This document shows positions 52,277 through 62,489 of a stretch of 64,000 nucleotides of DNA, in pieces (positions within the stretch are counted from its first letter, which is position 1; each line of letters begins with the position of its first letter). Below the pieces are notes generated by a model. That model did no database searches, was not told the DNA's origin, and saw only the letters and a program-made list of their open reading frames with translations. Source of the DNA: Colwellia sp. 20A7 (GTDB lineage: Bacteria > Pseudomonadota > Gammaproteobacteria > Enterobacterales > Alteromonadaceae); NCBI RefSeq assembly GCF_009832865.1, contig NZ_CP047130.1, positions 62,001 to 126,000 of the forward strand. The letters run 5' to 3'. The position numbers and the translations under genes are program-made.

Positions 52277-53626
52277 ATGGAAAAAGTATTAATTGTTGAT
52301 GATGATAAAGGAATTCAAAAGCAGCTAAAATGGAGCTTGTCTGATTATAGTCCTATTCTAGCTGGAGATAGAGAGTCTGCTATCGCTGCCGTGAGACGTC
52401 ATGAGCCTAAAGTTGTTACTTTAGATTTAGGCTTACCGCCAGATGAAACTAATGCAAGCGAAGGATTGAAAGCATTAGAGGAAATACTCGCTATTGCTCC
52501 TCATACTAAAGTTATCGTGATTACAGGTAATGAAGACAGAGTTAATGCCTTAAAAGCAATTTCTGCCGGCGCTTATGATTTTTATCAAAAACCCATTGAT
52601 GCTGATGTTATCAACGTCATAATTTCTCGTGCTTTAACGCTAGCTAATATTGAGAGTGAAAACCGTTCTATGCGGGCGGTCACCGATAGTAATATTGGTA
52701 TCATCGGTAATAGTGAGGCGATTGATCGCTTATGTACTATGGTTAAACGTATAGCGCCAACCAATATTACCGCATTACTCTTAGGTGAAAGTGGTACTGG
52801 TAAAGAAGTTACGGCAAAAGCGGTACATTTGGCTAGTGATCGTGTCGATAAGCCCTTTATCGCCATTAACTGTGCTTCTATTCCTGAAACATTATTAGAA
52901 AGTGAATTGTTTGGTTTTGAGAAAGGAGCCTTTACTGGCGCGCATAAAACTACGAAAGGGAAAATAGAGTGTGCTGAAGGTGGTACTCTATTTCTAGATG
53001 AAATTGGTGATATGCCCTTTAATTTACAAGCTAAATTATTACGTTTTTTACAGGAAAAAATCATTGAACGATTGGGTGGCAGAGAAGAAATCCCCGTTAA
53101 TGTTAGGGTGGTTTGTGCTACAAATCAAAACTTAGAAGAGATGGTTGCCAATAAAGAATTTAGAGAAGATTTATTTTATCGTGTTAGTGAAATAACGTTA
53201 AACATTCCACCATTACGCGATCGTGATGAAGATGTTTTGATTCTCGCTAAATATTTTCTTCAGCTTTATGCTACCGAGTATAAGAGTAATGCGAGGTCTT
53301 TTTCCGAAGATGCTATTGGTGCAATTAGTGCGCACAAATGGCCTGGAAATATTCGTGAATTACAAAATAAAGTTAAATCTGCGGTAGTCATGAGTACTGG
53401 TGTACAGGTAACTGCTTTCGATCTAGGTTTCTTCGACCACAGTGATACCAATTACGAACTTTCATTGAATTTACGTACCGTAAGAGAACAAGCAGAGTCC
53501 TTGGCTATTCAGAAGGCTTATGCGTTGTCTGAAGGAAATATGTCTAAAACATCAGAGCTATTAGGTGTCACCAGACCAACACTGTATTCATTAATTGAAA
53601 AGTATGAACTGAGCATTAATAGTTAA
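52277..53626 (+). CDS. prsR: PrsR-type sigma-54-dependent response regulator
   Basis: From the ATG at 52277 (GGGAAAGGAACTA upstream) the product has 449 residues. The receiver domain has VDDDKG, aspartate in TLDLGLPPD and lysine in YQKPI. The AAA+ sigma-54 activation domain has Walker A LGESGTGKE, the sigma-54 contact loop GAFTGAHK and Walker B GGTLFLDEIGD. The Fis-type helix-turn-helix at the end is GNMSKTSELLGVTRPTLYSLIEKY. With PrsK it controls PEP-CTERM and polysaccharide genes from sigma-54 promoters. An in-frame TTG five codons upstream is less likely as start. Confidence 0.95.
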   Translation: MEKVLIVDDDKGIQKQLKWSLSDYSPILAGDRESAIAAVRRHEPKVVTLDLGLPPDETNASEGLKALEEILAIAPHTKVIVITGNEDRVNALKAISAGAYDFYQKPIDADVINVIISRALTLANIESENRSMRAVTDSNIGIIGNSEAIDRLCTMVKRIAPTNITALLLGESGTGKEVTAKAVHLASDRVDKPFIAINCASIPETLLESELFGFEKGAFTGAHKTTKGKIECAEGGTLFLDEIGDMPFNLQAKLLRFLQEKIIERLGGREEIPVNVRVVCATNQNLEEMVANKEFREDLFYRVSEITLNIPPLRDRDEDVLILAKYFLQLYATEYKSNARSFSEDAIGAISAHKWPGNIRELQNKVKSAVVMSTGVQVTAFDLGFFDHSDTNYELSLNLRTVREQAESLAIQKAYALSEGNMSKTSELLGVTRPTLYSLIEKYELSINS

Positions 53627-53636
53627 ACTACTTAAA

Positions 53637-53671
53637 ATTGCGGGTTTAGAAATATAACTTTGACCCGCAAT
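53637..53671. terminator. hairpin between convergent prsR and the ATPase gene
   Basis: ATTGCGGGT (53637-53645) pairs with ACCCGCAAT (53663-53671) across a 17-base loop. The place between two convergent genes suits a terminator, but there is no T run directly after it. Confidence 0.5.
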
Positions 53672-53724
53672 CATTCTACTATTCAATAATAAACTGGCTA
53701 TATGTGCGTAGTAGGTGCTAACTA

Positions 53725-54774
53725 TTAATCTTTTTCTACTTGCTCTTGCGCATATTGACGATTCTTTTGTTTAAGTAATTTATCAACATAACGTGCCATC
53801 TTTATTTTTTGTTTAATATTAACTTCTAATATCTCTTCGACTTCCCTTAAAACTTCTTTTATATTTTCAACATTTTCACTAGAGTTAACGACGAATTGTT
53901 GAGTGGCGGGGGCGCTTTTGGGTTGAGTATTCTCAAGTGTTTTTGAGCTTAATGAACCAGTGAGCTCAACCGACATTTCTTCGGCAACTTCATTGATATT
54001 ATCAACAGTGAAATGTGAGACCTCTTCTAAAAAGCCAAATAATAACAAACGATCAACAAAAATATTAATTTTACGCGGTACGCCTAATGTTTTTTGGTGA
54101 ATTAACTCAAAAGAATCATCAGAAAATAAGGCTTCTTTCTTACAGCCTGCTTGCTGTAAACGGTGATTAATATAGCTTTTTACTTCCTCAACACTTAATG
54201 GTTTTAAATGCGCAGAAGCAATAATACGTTGCCTAAATTGCTCCATATTAGGTGCTTGAATAATATCTTTAAGTTCTTCCTGACCTAGTAAAAAGCTCTG
54301 AATAAGTGGTTTATCATCCAATTGAAAATTTGAAAGCATTCTCAATTCTTCAACGGTTTCAGATGGTAAGTTTTGGGCTTCATCAACTAGTAGTAAAGCT
54401 CGTTTTCCCTGTTTGTGAAGCTGAATTAAGAAAGCTTCTATACTTCGTAATATTTCAGCCTTACTACTATTGCTTTTTAGAGGGATTTTAAATTCAGCAG
54501 CAACCAATTCAAGTAGTTCGTCTGGTGATAATTTTGTTGTCACAAGTTGTGCAGCTACAATATTTTCATCACCTATAGATGACAGTAAATTTCGAGCAAT
54601 TGTGGTTTTTCCTGTGCCTATAGGGCCCGTGATTACAATAAATCCTTCACCTTGGTCTAAACCATATTGTAAATAGGATAATGCGCGTTGGTGATGGCTA
54701 GTTGCAAAGAAAAAACGAGGGTCAGGGCTTAACTGAAATGGCTTTTCTTTAAAGCCATAGTAACTTTCATACAT
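53725..54774 (-). CDS. XrtA-associated ExeA-like ATPase
   Basis: The 349-residue AAA ATPase starts YYGFKEKPFQLSPDPRFFF, the usual ExeA/GspA-type opening. It has Walker A ITGPIGTGKTTIARNLL (about 47), Walker B RALLLVDEAQNLPSE and the arginine-rich FRQRIIASAHLKPLSVEEV. The C-terminal tail is helical and charged. Such ATPases are constant members of XrtA/PEP-CTERM polysaccharide loci, lying between the beta-barrel and kinase genes. It ends the leftward operon from 59.6 to 53.7 kb and begins one base after the barrel gene's stop. Confidence 0.9.
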   Translation of the reverse strand: MYESYYGFKEKPFQLSPDPRFFFATSHHQRALSYLQYGLDQGEGFIVITGPIGTGKTTIARNLLSSIGDENIVAAQLVTTKLSPDELLELVAAEFKIPLKSNSSKAEILRSIEAFLIQLHKQGKRALLLVDEAQNLPSETVEELRMLSNFQLDDKPLIQSFLLGQEELKDIIQAPNMEQFRQRIIASAHLKPLSVEEVKSYINHRLQQAGCKKEALFSDDSFELIHQKTLGVPRKINIFVDRLLLFGFLEEVSHFTVDNINEVAEEMSVELTGSLSSKTLENTQPKSAPATQQFVVNSSENVENIKEVLREVEEILEVNIKQKIKMARYVDKLLKQKNRQYAQEQVEKD

Positions 54775-54775
54775 A

Positions 54776-56389
54776 TTAAAATTCTTTGGTTACGTTGATT
54801 ATTGCGCGTAGTTCATTGTAGGTATACTGCTCAATAGTTGAGTCTCGATTTACACGTTGAAGTGTAAAATGAGTCGATAATGATGACGCTAAATCTTTAG
54901 TATAAGTAGCGGATAATGTTCTGTAGTCATCTTCTTGTCTACTTCCTGCAGGATTATTTTTATCGTAAATATTGTTATCATATTTAGCTAATAGTGTTAG
55001 TTCACTTCTGCCACTAATTCTACGATTTATTGTGAATGATGCTGAGAGAGTATCATCTACAACTTCAGATTCAATACTCTCACGTCTAGAGCCTGAGGCA
55101 CTAAAAGTAAAAGATGTTCTCGCAAGTTGTAATTTTGAATTCCAAGCAAAGCGTTTATTTAAAGAAAATTCGTTACTTTCAACAGGCTCTAAATAAAAAA
55201 AGTTTGTTAATTGAAATCCACTATCATTGGGTTGTTCTGTTTGAGCAAAACAGTTAGCAATATTTGCAATGGTAGAACCTGTTGGACACCAAAATGCGCC
55301 AAGATCTATTTGTTGAAAATTATTCCGGTCAAAAACCTCTAGGCTTTCATCGTAAGTAATCGTATTGGTTAAACGTTTAGTTCTATGTTGAAAGTTAAGG
55401 TTGTATGAGTCGCCAAAAAAACGTTGGCTGTAGCCTGCTGTTAATGACGTTCTTGCTGAAGGATCCCATTGAATTGATGCGGCGACATAATCATCACTAA
55501 CTTCATCATCAGTAACATAGTTATAAGACAAATCTAACTGTAGGTGTTGTGAAATTAACCAGCGGAAACCAGGACCCCATGATGAGGTTGTTGGTTGGCT
55601 TTGATTACCTAAGTTACCTGAAAAATCTTCATCGTAAAAACGAATAAAAGGATTAAAATTTACAGGTGTTATTAGCCCTAATTTTGCATCAACACTATAC
55701 TGTTTACCGTTTCTAGTTAGTCCTAATGAGTTCTGCTCTCTTTTTGAGTAGCTACTATTTAGCTGCCAAAAAGCAAGGCGTGCATTATTGTTATTATTGG
55801 TATTTAAATAAACAGATGTACCATCATATTCACCAATGTTATCTTCAAATCTACTTGTCGAGTATGTGAGTGCTGATTGTACGGAAAAACTGCTATTATT
55901 GACGTTATAACGTAGGCCTGATGAATAGTTTTGGGACTGTATGGTATCACCAGAAACTAAGTCAGCAAGACCATTGCTAGCTGAGTTTCTGTTGGTATTA
56001 TCAATTGATGCAGTAGCAAAAACCTCTGGTCCACTAGACCAAAGGTAAACGCTTCCTTGGGTATCAAGCGTTAAATAATTATCATTAATATTACTGTCAT
56101 GACTAAAGAACAGGTTGTTATTCTCGCCCGTAAAAGAGAAATTAGCTAAGCGCGACTGGTAATCTGCGTCCATACCAAAAATTGCTTGAGAAACTAAGCT
56201 GGAAGTAGGGTCACTTATGGTCAACTCTACATTGTCAGTATAAGTTTCTTCTATACCAAAAGTAGGCACAAACTGCCATTCTCCGGCCATGGTCGAAGTT
56301 GCAAAAATAGAGCATGTTAGCAATGTTAAAACATTGGTTAAGCGAATATTGCTAGTTTTTCTTACCGTAGCCATAGCCGTAATAGCCAT
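54776..56389 (-). CDS. XrtA-associated outer-membrane beta-barrel protein
   Basis: From the ATG at 56389 (AAGG six bases upstream) the product has 537 residues. A signal peptide (LTNVLTLLTCSIFATSTMA) precedes GEWQFVPTFGIEETYTDNVEL, the conserved start of the PEP-CTERM-associated barrel family. Amphipathic strands continue to the end, which is the usual TKEF with aromatic final residue. It may be the outer-membrane exit for the polysaccharide or protein. Other ATGs at 56395 and 56374 are possible. The start overlaps the tyrosine kinase gene by 38 bases. Confidence 0.88.
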   Translation of the reverse strand: MAITAMATVRKTSNIRLTNVLTLLTCSIFATSTMAGEWQFVPTFGIEETYTDNVELTISDPTSSLVSQAIFGMDADYQSRLANFSFTGENNNLFFSHDSNINDNYLTLDTQGSVYLWSSGPEVFATASIDNTNRNSASNGLADLVSGDTIQSQNYSSGLRYNVNNSSFSVQSALTYSTSRFEDNIGEYDGTSVYLNTNNNNNARLAFWQLNSSYSKREQNSLGLTRNGKQYSVDAKLGLITPVNFNPFIRFYDEDFSGNLGNQSQPTTSSWGPGFRWLISQHLQLDLSYNYVTDDEVSDDYVAASIQWDPSARTSLTAGYSQRFFGDSYNLNFQHRTKRLTNTITYDESLEVFDRNNFQQIDLGAFWCPTGSTIANIANCFAQTEQPNDSGFQLTNFFYLEPVESNEFSLNKRFAWNSKLQLARTSFTFSASGSRRESIESEVVDDTLSASFTINRRISGRSELTLLAKYDNNIYDKNNPAGSRQEDDYRTLSATYTKDLASSLSTHFTLQRVNRDSTIEQYTYNELRAIINVTKEF

Positions 56390-57278
56390 ACTCATCCTTT
56401 TTAGATCTTATTGTTTTATTCATTACAAAGCCTACTGCGATATCTTCATTTAATTGAGAAACCGCTTTTTTTACATCATCGACTTTTGTTTTTAACTCTT
56501 CAACAACAACTACTGCTTGTCCAACTAAGCTTGATAGTACAGGTGTCTCTGTAACGCCAAGTATAGGCGGACAATCAAATATAACAATACGGTCAGGGTA
56601 ACGCTGGGCCAATTCTTCAGCTAATGAAGCCATTTTTGCACTGGCTAATAATTCATTGGTTAAATGATGTGGTTTACCCGCAGGAATTAACTTTAAATTA
56701 TCAATACTGGTATTATAAATAACATCAGATAATGATGAGACTTCGTCAAGTAGATATTCAAGCAAACCCTGCTTACTTTCAAATTCTAACTCTCTGTGTA
56801 TACTTGGTCTTAATACATCAGCATCAACTAATAAAACAGTTTTGTCTTGCTCAAGTGCAATACTCAAAGCAAGGTTAATTGAAATAAAAGTTTTACCTTC
56901 ATTAGGGTTAGAGCTACTCACCATAATTAAGTTACTGTGCTTCAATGTTTTTGCTGTCGGTCCAAAAGCATTGTTGATTAACTTGCGTTTAATATGACGG
57001 AATTCTTCTTGAATATGGTGTGCGCTGTTAGCACTAAATATAAATCCACGTTCAGTTAGGTGTTCACCATTTAAAACGATTGTTTCTTTTTCTGCTCTCA
57101 ATGTTTCAGTGGACGTTGTGTCTTTCAAGGAAGCTTGAGTAACTTCACTTTGGACTTTTCCTTGATGTTTTGTCGAATCGTCATTTTGTCTCAAGTTGAT
57201 ATCTTGTGCTTCAATATTATTTTTATTATCTTGAGCTGCTTGTTTTTGTTTGGCCAGTGCCTTTTCTATAGTACTCAC
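56352..57278 (-). CDS. XrtA-associated tyrosine autokinase (CpsD/CapB family)
   Basis: The 308-residue product has an N-terminal low-complexity linker. The BY-kinase core has Walker A SSSNPNEGKTFISINLALS (about 120), Walker A' VLLVDADVLRPS and Walker B RIVIFDCPPILGVTE. A C-terminal tyrosine cluster (YGYYGYGYGKK) is where such kinases phosphorylate themselves. It works with the chain-length protein encoded four bases upstream to control polysaccharide polymerisation. All motifs are intact. Confidence 0.92.
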   Translation of the reverse strand: MSTIEKALAKQKQAAQDNKNNIEAQDINLRQNDDSTKHQGKVQSEVTQASLKDTTSTETLRAEKETIVLNGEHLTERGFIFSANSAHHIQEEFRHIKRKLINNAFGPTAKTLKHSNLIMVSSSNPNEGKTFISINLALSIALEQDKTVLLVDADVLRPSIHRELEFESKQGLLEYLLDEVSSLSDVIYNTSIDNLKLIPAGKPHHLTNELLASAKMASLAEELAQRYPDRIVIFDCPPILGVTETPVLSSLVGQAVVVVEELKTKVDDVKKAVSQLNEDIAVGFVMNKTIRSKKDEYGYYGYGYGKKN

Positions 57279-57281
57279 GGC

Positions 57282-58871
57282 TTATAGTATCCTTTTCAAT
57301 GGGGCTTGAATGGCATCAGGAAATAAAAAATAACTTATAAACATCATCAGAATAACCAGTAGAAATAGGTTTGATATTACAAAAAGGATTGTCTTCTTTC
57401 TGTGCCATTTCTGTAGGCCTAAATTTTTATTAGCCGATACTACACCGAAAATAGGAACGCCGGTCGCTTTCGATAGTTGAGCAGTCGAGGTTGCCACTGG
57501 TGATAATTGACTAAATAGTAATGACAAGCCTATACCTGCACCAAAGCCGGCAACTGTTACAGCAAGGAATAATAATATTCGTTTAGGTCCTGAAGGTTTA
57601 TCCGCAGCTCTTGGCGGATCTATCACTTTAAATTGAATTTTATTCGTTGATTCATCGGCTTGCTGAGCCAGTTGAGCTGTTTCTTGTCGATTCAACAATT
57701 GCTCATATTTTTCTTTTGTGATTTGATAGCCACGATTAAGTGCAACAAGTTCGGCTTCAATTTCGGGTAATACATGAATCTTTCCTTCAAGCTCATTTAC
57801 CTTATTTTGATAATCATTGGCTCTAACTTTCAGAGAAGCAACCTGGTTTTCAAATTGATTAACTTGAATTTGTAATTCTTGAATAACTGGATTCTGGCTT
57901 GTTATTAATGCGTTATTACTATTGTTACTTGTTTCACTTAAGTATTCTTCAATTTCATCACTACGTTGTTTTTCTAAATGTTCTAAACGTCTTCTAGCTT
58001 CAGCGACATCAGGGTGCTTATCAGTATATCTTAACTGTAAAGAATCTAGAGATAACTCTAATTCAGTAATACGGTCATCAAAGTTTGTTTTTATAGAATT
58101 AGCTGTTTGTATTTTATTCTGAGCTGAACTAGATTCATTAGGCACTGTACCTAATTGAGCTCTAGCAGATGCTAACTGTGTTTCAGCTTCTTTTAACTCA
58201 AGTTCAATGTTGCCTAAATTTTCTTTAGCAAGGTTCAGTCTACTATAATAACCACCATTTTGTTGTGGTAGCATAGTACTGTATTTTTGTTTGAAATCGG
58301 TTAAACGGCCTTCTGCGCTAGCCAGTCTACTTTCATATTCTGCAATCTGTTTTGCTAAGAATTTTTGAGCAGAATCAGAATCGGTACGGTTTTGACCAAG
58401 GGTGTTTTCGATAAAGACAGTTAATGCAGATTGCACAACATTTTTAGCCATTTCAGGATTTTTATCTTCAAAAGAAATTGTAAATATATTATCTCTTCCT
58501 CGGGTTTTTACTATTTCTATATTATCTCTTAAGCGATTTATAATACTTTCATATTGTTGAGGTGTTTCAGCTTGAATGTCTAAATCAGTCATTCGTGAAA
58601 TACGCTCTAAATTTGGTCGGCTAAGTAATGTTTTAATCATTAAATTTATTTGAATGTCTGGATCTGTTTGTACAGTTAGTCCTTTTAATAGCGGTGCCAA
58701 TATTGATTGAGTATCCGCAAAAACACGGGCCTCAGATTGATAAACATCAGGCATTACAGATACAACACCCCAACCAATAGGGCAAATCAACCAAGTTGAT
58801 ATAATAATATATCGACGTTTTATCCAGATCCCTTTTAAATAATCGAGTAGATCATCAAATAATTCTTGCAT
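57282..58871 (-). CDS. XrtA-system polysaccharide chain-length determinant (Wzz-type)
   Basis: The 529-residue protein has a membrane segment at about 20-40 followed by PDVYQSEARVFADTQSILAPLLKGLTVQ, the Wzz domain. There are long coiled coils (about 170-400), a Pro-rich FKVIDPPRAADKPSGPKR before the second membrane segment (about 425-445), and a third hydrophobic segment near the C-terminus (about 498-518). The family is that of the PEP-CTERM locus chain-length proteins, paired with a separate kinase. It should sit in the inner membrane and set polymer length. Confidence 0.92.
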   Translation of the reverse strand: MQELFDDLLDYLKGIWIKRRYIIISTWLICPIGWGVVSVMPDVYQSEARVFADTQSILAPLLKGLTVQTDPDIQINLMIKTLLSRPNLERISRMTDLDIQAETPQQYESIINRLRDNIEIVKTRGRDNIFTISFEDKNPEMAKNVVQSALTVFIENTLGQNRTDSDSAQKFLAKQIAEYESRLASAEGRLTDFKQKYSTMLPQQNGGYYSRLNLAKENLGNIELELKEAETQLASARAQLGTVPNESSSAQNKIQTANSIKTNFDDRITELELSLDSLQLRYTDKHPDVAEARRRLEHLEKQRSDEIEEYLSETSNNSNNALITSQNPVIQELQIQVNQFENQVASLKVRANDYQNKVNELEGKIHVLPEIEAELVALNRGYQITKEKYEQLLNRQETAQLAQQADESTNKIQFKVIDPPRAADKPSGPKRILLFLAVTVAGFGAGIGLSLLFSQLSPVATSTAQLSKATGVPIFGVVSANKNLGLQKWHRKKTILFVISNLFLLVILMMFISYFLFPDAIQAPLKRIL

Positions 58872-58994
58872 TCTAATTACTAACCTTCATTAATTATATT
58901 TTTCCATTGTCAGACAGATGTCCAACCTACATTAAGTTTAATCATTTTTAGAAGGTGATTTATGACCCTCTCGTTAGACTTAAAGGTTACTTTA

Positions 58995-59630
58995 TTAAAA
59001 CCAAGCTTCAGGAATAATAATGATATCCCCAGGTAACATGTCGATGTTGGCGCTAATATCGCCATCTTTTAATAATCCATCAATCATGATGTCGTATTGT
59101 TGCTGCTTACCATTTTCAATTCTCACTAGTACTGCGCCATTACCATTAGCAAACTCTGTTAAGCCACCTACTTGTATCATTACATCTAATAATGTCATGT
59201 GTTGAGTATAATTAATCGCTCGCGGTTGTGCCGCTTCACCAATAACACGTATTTGTTCGCTAAATGGGCCAACAAAACTGTTTACGGTAACTGTCACGAT
59301 AGGATCTCTTAAATAGGTTCCTAATATATCTTCAATTGAGCGGGCTAGTTCAGTAGGTGTTTTACCCGATACTTCAATATCTTCAACCAATGAAGTGGTG
59401 ATCATACCATCTGGACGTACAATAAATGAGCCTGAAACTTCAGGGTTACGCCAAACAAATATATTAAGCACATCTCCAGCGCCAATAAGATATTTGTAAG
59501 AATTTATATCGTCTGTATTAGAAGAGTGAAGTGTCGCTGTGGGTAATTGATTAGTAGAGCAGGCTGAAATGATTTGTGCTAAAAGTAAAACAACGATTAC
59601 TTTAAGTGACTTGGTAAATTTTTTATCCAT
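58995..59630 (-). CDS. XrtA-system polysaccharide export lipoprotein (Wza-like)
   Basis: From the ATG at 59630 (GAAGG upstream) the product has 211 residues with lipoprotein signal MDKKFTKSLKVIVVLLLAQI and lipobox ISAC. Two SLBB/polysaccharide export parts follow: YLIGAGDVLNIFVWRNPEVSGSFIVRPDGMITTSLVEDIEVSGKTP in outline, YLRDPIVTVTV, then IRVIGEAAQPRAINYTQHMTLLDVMIQVGGLTEFANGN in outline. It lacks the long C-terminal barrel helix of classical Wza, as is usual in XrtA loci. It is the first gene of the leftward operon, divergent from the sugar transferase. Confidence 0.92.
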   Translation of the reverse strand: MDKKFTKSLKVIVVLLLAQIISACSTNQLPTATLHSSNTDDINSYKYLIGAGDVLNIFVWRNPEVSGSFIVRPDGMITTSLVEDIEVSGKTPTELARSIEDILGTYLRDPIVTVTVNSFVGPFSEQIRVIGEAAQPRAINYTQHMTLLDVMIQVGGLTEFANGNGAVLVRIENGKQQQYDIMIDGLLKDGDISANIDMLPGDIIIIPEAWF

Positions 59631-59953
59631 GGTATATACCTTCAACATCAAAAATTATTTGTAATTCGATTATTGATTGTATGGTATTTTTTTCACAGAT
59701 GCCACATTTTAACAACGGTAAATAAAACCTTAACTTTAGCTACATTTTTGATAGAATCATTTCTTTACGTTTGTAGCGTGATTTTTTTGTGTTAATTAGC
59801 AAATATATTTTATAGAAATTGAGTATATCTATAAAATATTGGCACTATTATAACAGTTAAAATAAATTCAAAACTACATCAATTTATGCCCCCTATTTTT
59901 TGGGTGGAATTCATTCCGACAAATATATAATTCATCAAGGAATCTAGTCTATT
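59631..59953. promoter_or_regulatory. divergent promoter region of the polysaccharide cluster
   Basis: The 323 AT-rich bases between two divergent genes must hold both promoters. TTGGCAC at 59849-59855 resembles the -24 element of sigma-54 promoters, but the -12 GC is not in place, so I do not call it. TTCATCAAGGAATC before 59954 provides the ribosome site of the transferase gene. Confidence 0.5.
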
Positions 59954-61357
59954 ATGTCTAGCCCCAAATTTCGAGATTTATCGATAGCAAGCAAGTCATT
60001 GATACTAATTGAGTTCTTTTTATTTTTAGGTGCATTACCTTTCGTTGTATATGGTAGTAGACTTCTTATGGAAAGTCAGTTCTCTGTCATTCCTGATAAC
60101 TATTTACTTGTTTATTCCGTAGTTTTTGCGTTACTTAATCAACTGACCTCACTCGCGCTAGGTTTATATAATTCTAAACTACGGGTGAACTTCCGAGGTG
60201 TTATTCGCCGCGTATTAATGTGTGTTGCTGTTGCCTTTTTTATTCTTACTATCATTAATCCTCTATATGGTGATTATGCACTACCAATAGAAGTGTTAGC
60301 TATTGCTTCATTAGTTAGTTTTATATTGATTAGTTCATTCAGGTATTTAACAGTTCAAATAGATTTTTTTGGTTTTAATAAGCGTATTGTTTTAGTGCTT
60401 GGTGCTGGTGAAAGAGCATCAATAATAGAAAGACGAATGCGAAGAGATGTCGATAGACAAAGTTTTTCAGTTCATGGCTATGTTGTTATGAATGGTGATG
60501 CTGAAGAAGGTATTAAGCAAGAAACTAGAATTGAGCTTAAAGGGTCTTTGGTAAATTATGCTTTAAATCATCAAATTGATGAAATCGTTGTGGCGAGTGA
60601 TGAGCGCCGTAATAATATTCCTATTGATGAGCTCTTTGCTTGTAAAATTCGCGGTATTGAAATTACTGAAATTTTAGATTTTATTGAACGAGAAACAGGA
60701 CAAATTGCGGTTAATCTTATTTATCCAAGTTGGGTTATTTATTCTAATGGTTTTGCTTCAGCAAATCATTTACGTAACACATTAGATTGGATATTCAATG
60801 CAGTTATGGCTTCTATACTTTTAATGGTCACTTGGCCAATAATGCTGTTAACAGCATTATTAATTAAGTTAGATGAAGGGCTGAAAGCACCCGTTTTTTA
60901 TTTTCAAGAGCGTGTCGGTTTAGACGGCGAACCTTTTAATATTATTAAATTTAGAAGTATGCGTTTAGATGCGGAAAAGTTTGGTGCACAAATGGCCTCT
61001 GAAGATGATCCTCGTGTCACTAAAATAGGTAACATTCTGCGTAAATACCGTATTGATGAATTACCTCAAATTTATAACGTAATACGTGGTGATATGGGCT
61101 TTGTTGGCCCTAGACCTGAACGACCAGAGTTTGTCCAAAGTTTAATTAAAAACATTCCTTATTATAATGAACGTCATAATGTTAAACCTGGTTTAACAGG
61201 GTGGGCACAGCTAAAATATCCTTATGGCGCTACCGAAGCTGATTCATTAGAAAAGCTTAAATATGATTTATATTACATTAAACATCGTAGTTTTATGCTC
61301 GATTTATTAATATTAATAAGAACAGTAGAAATTGTATTGTTTGGTAAAGGACGTTAG
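59954..61357 (+). CDS. XrtA/PEP-CTERM-locus undecaprenyl-phosphate sugar transferase
   Basis: The 467-residue product has four or five N-terminal membrane segments (to about 140). A Rossmann-like CoA-binding-type domain follows (VLVLGAGERASIIERRM, about 145-255), then a further membrane helix (about 275-300) and the bacterial sugar-transferase domain with FYFQERVGLDGEPFNIIKFRSM, RKYRIDELPQIYNVIRGDMGFVGPRPERPEF and the end LKYDLYYIKHRS. It should put the first sugar phosphate on undecaprenyl phosphate to start the repeat unit. It is transcribed away from the export operon. Confidence 0.93.
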   Translation: MSSPKFRDLSIASKSLILIEFFLFLGALPFVVYGSRLLMESQFSVIPDNYLLVYSVVFALLNQLTSLALGLYNSKLRVNFRGVIRRVLMCVAVAFFILTIINPLYGDYALPIEVLAIASLVSFILISSFRYLTVQIDFFGFNKRIVLVLGAGERASIIERRMRRDVDRQSFSVHGYVVMNGDAEEGIKQETRIELKGSLVNYALNHQIDEIVVASDERRNNIPIDELFACKIRGIEITEILDFIERETGQIAVNLIYPSWVIYSNGFASANHLRNTLDWIFNAVMASILLMVTWPIMLLTALLIKLDEGLKAPVFYFQERVGLDGEPFNIIKFRSMRLDAEKFGAQMASEDDPRVTKIGNILRKYRIDELPQIYNVIRGDMGFVGPRPERPEFVQSLIKNIPYYNERHNVKPGLTGWAQLKYPYGATEADSLEKLKYDLYYIKHRSFMLDLLILIRTVEIVLFGKGR

Positions 61358-61496
61358 GTAATTTATAGCTGTTTTTGGCGGGAGAGGGTTGATGACTTGT
61401 ATAACACTTATTTCATCACCTTCTAATGCTGACTAATGAGAAGTAGCGTTACTGGTAATCATTTTCTAAAAATGTCACTGTCAATTATAGAGCAAT

Positions 61497-62489
61497 TTAA
61501 CGTTTAGGTGAGGTGAGGATAAGTTCCTTTAAGAACGGCTCATCAAAGGCTCTATCAATTGAAATTCTCCCCAATTCATAGCGGTTATTTTCCATTTTAC
61601 AGGAAACCATTCTGCGAAAAGTAAATCCAACTTGATAACCAATATCATCTAATAGTGTAAACATACTATTATTGTAGGTCGACTCGCCTCCTACAGGGTA
61701 CGATAAACTTTCGATTGGTTTATTTAAATAATCTTCTAATAACCGTTTAGACTCGGTTAACTCAAAGATAAGATCTTCTCTATTCAAAGATGATAAAATA
61801 CGATGTGTGTGTGAGTGAGCGCCAATGCTTATCCCATTTTGTTCTAACTCTTTTAAATGCTCCCACTGAACAAATAAATTATTAGATAACTCAGCCGGGA
61901 TTTCTTGATCTGTAAAGGCTCTTAATTCTTGTAATTGTAGCTCTATTTTAGCCGGAAAAGACTTTATTCTATTTAATACTCGACGAATGGCCTCTGCATC
62001 TATAGTGGTAGGCAGTGTAATTGGGTCGGGCCAATTATTTAGCTTAAATGTCTGTCCTGCTAATTTTCGAACATGCCATGCAATTTCATCCCACCAAGGC
62101 ACTACATTAGAGCCTATTAGACTAGTAGTAACAAAGAATATTGCAGGAATCGCCATCCTCTTTAATATGGGATAAGCAACATCGTAGTTATCACGATAGC
62201 CATCATCAAAGGTAATTAACGCGAGCCTTTCTTTAATCGGTTCACCTATTTTAACAATGGAATATAATTCCTTCAGATCTATGATTCGAAAATTAGATTG
62301 AAAAAATTGTAAATACTTTTCAAAATTGTCGGCATCACAAGAATAAACGCAAGGATCAAACTGTGCATTTTTTGCATTACCAATACGATGAAAATTAAAA
62401 CAATACAAACCACTAGAGCGAAGAGGCCAGAGTGTAGTGGCAAGCCTGCCACGCTTTATGATTTGTCTTTTAATTAGTTCCAATGACAT
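61497..62489 (-). CDS. polysaccharide deacetylase (NodB domain)
   Basis: The 330-residue product has NodB motifs: TFDDGYRDNYDVAYPIL (catalytic base Asp and metal Asp), FVTTSLIG, metal His in SIGAHSHTHRILSSL, and SYPVGGESTYNN. No signal peptide is seen, so it may act in the cytoplasm or at the membrane. It should remove acetyl groups from amino sugars of the polymer. The ATG overlaps the stop of the neighbouring upstream gene (TAATG), so they are coupled. Confidence 0.9.
   Translation of the reverse strand: MSLELIKRQIIKRGRLATTLWPLRSSGLYCFNFHRIGNAKNAQFDPCVYSCDADNFEKYLQFFQSNFRIIDLKELYSIVKIGEPIKERLALITFDDGYRDNYDVAYPILKRMAIPAIFFVTTSLIGSNVVPWWDEIAWHVRKLAGQTFKLNNWPDPITLPTTIDAEAIRRVLNRIKSFPAKIELQLQELRAFTDQEIPAELSNNLFVQWEHLKELEQNGISIGAHSHTHRILSSLNREDLIFELTESKRLLEDYLNKPIESLSYPVGGESTYNNSMFTLLDDIGYQVGFTFRRMVSCKMENNRYELGRISIDRAFDEPFLKELILTSPKR

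Noticed and set aside
59849..59866. Sigma-54 promoter before the sugar transferase gene
   Set aside because: TTGGCAC fits the -24 element, but the GC of the -12 element is not at the required distance.
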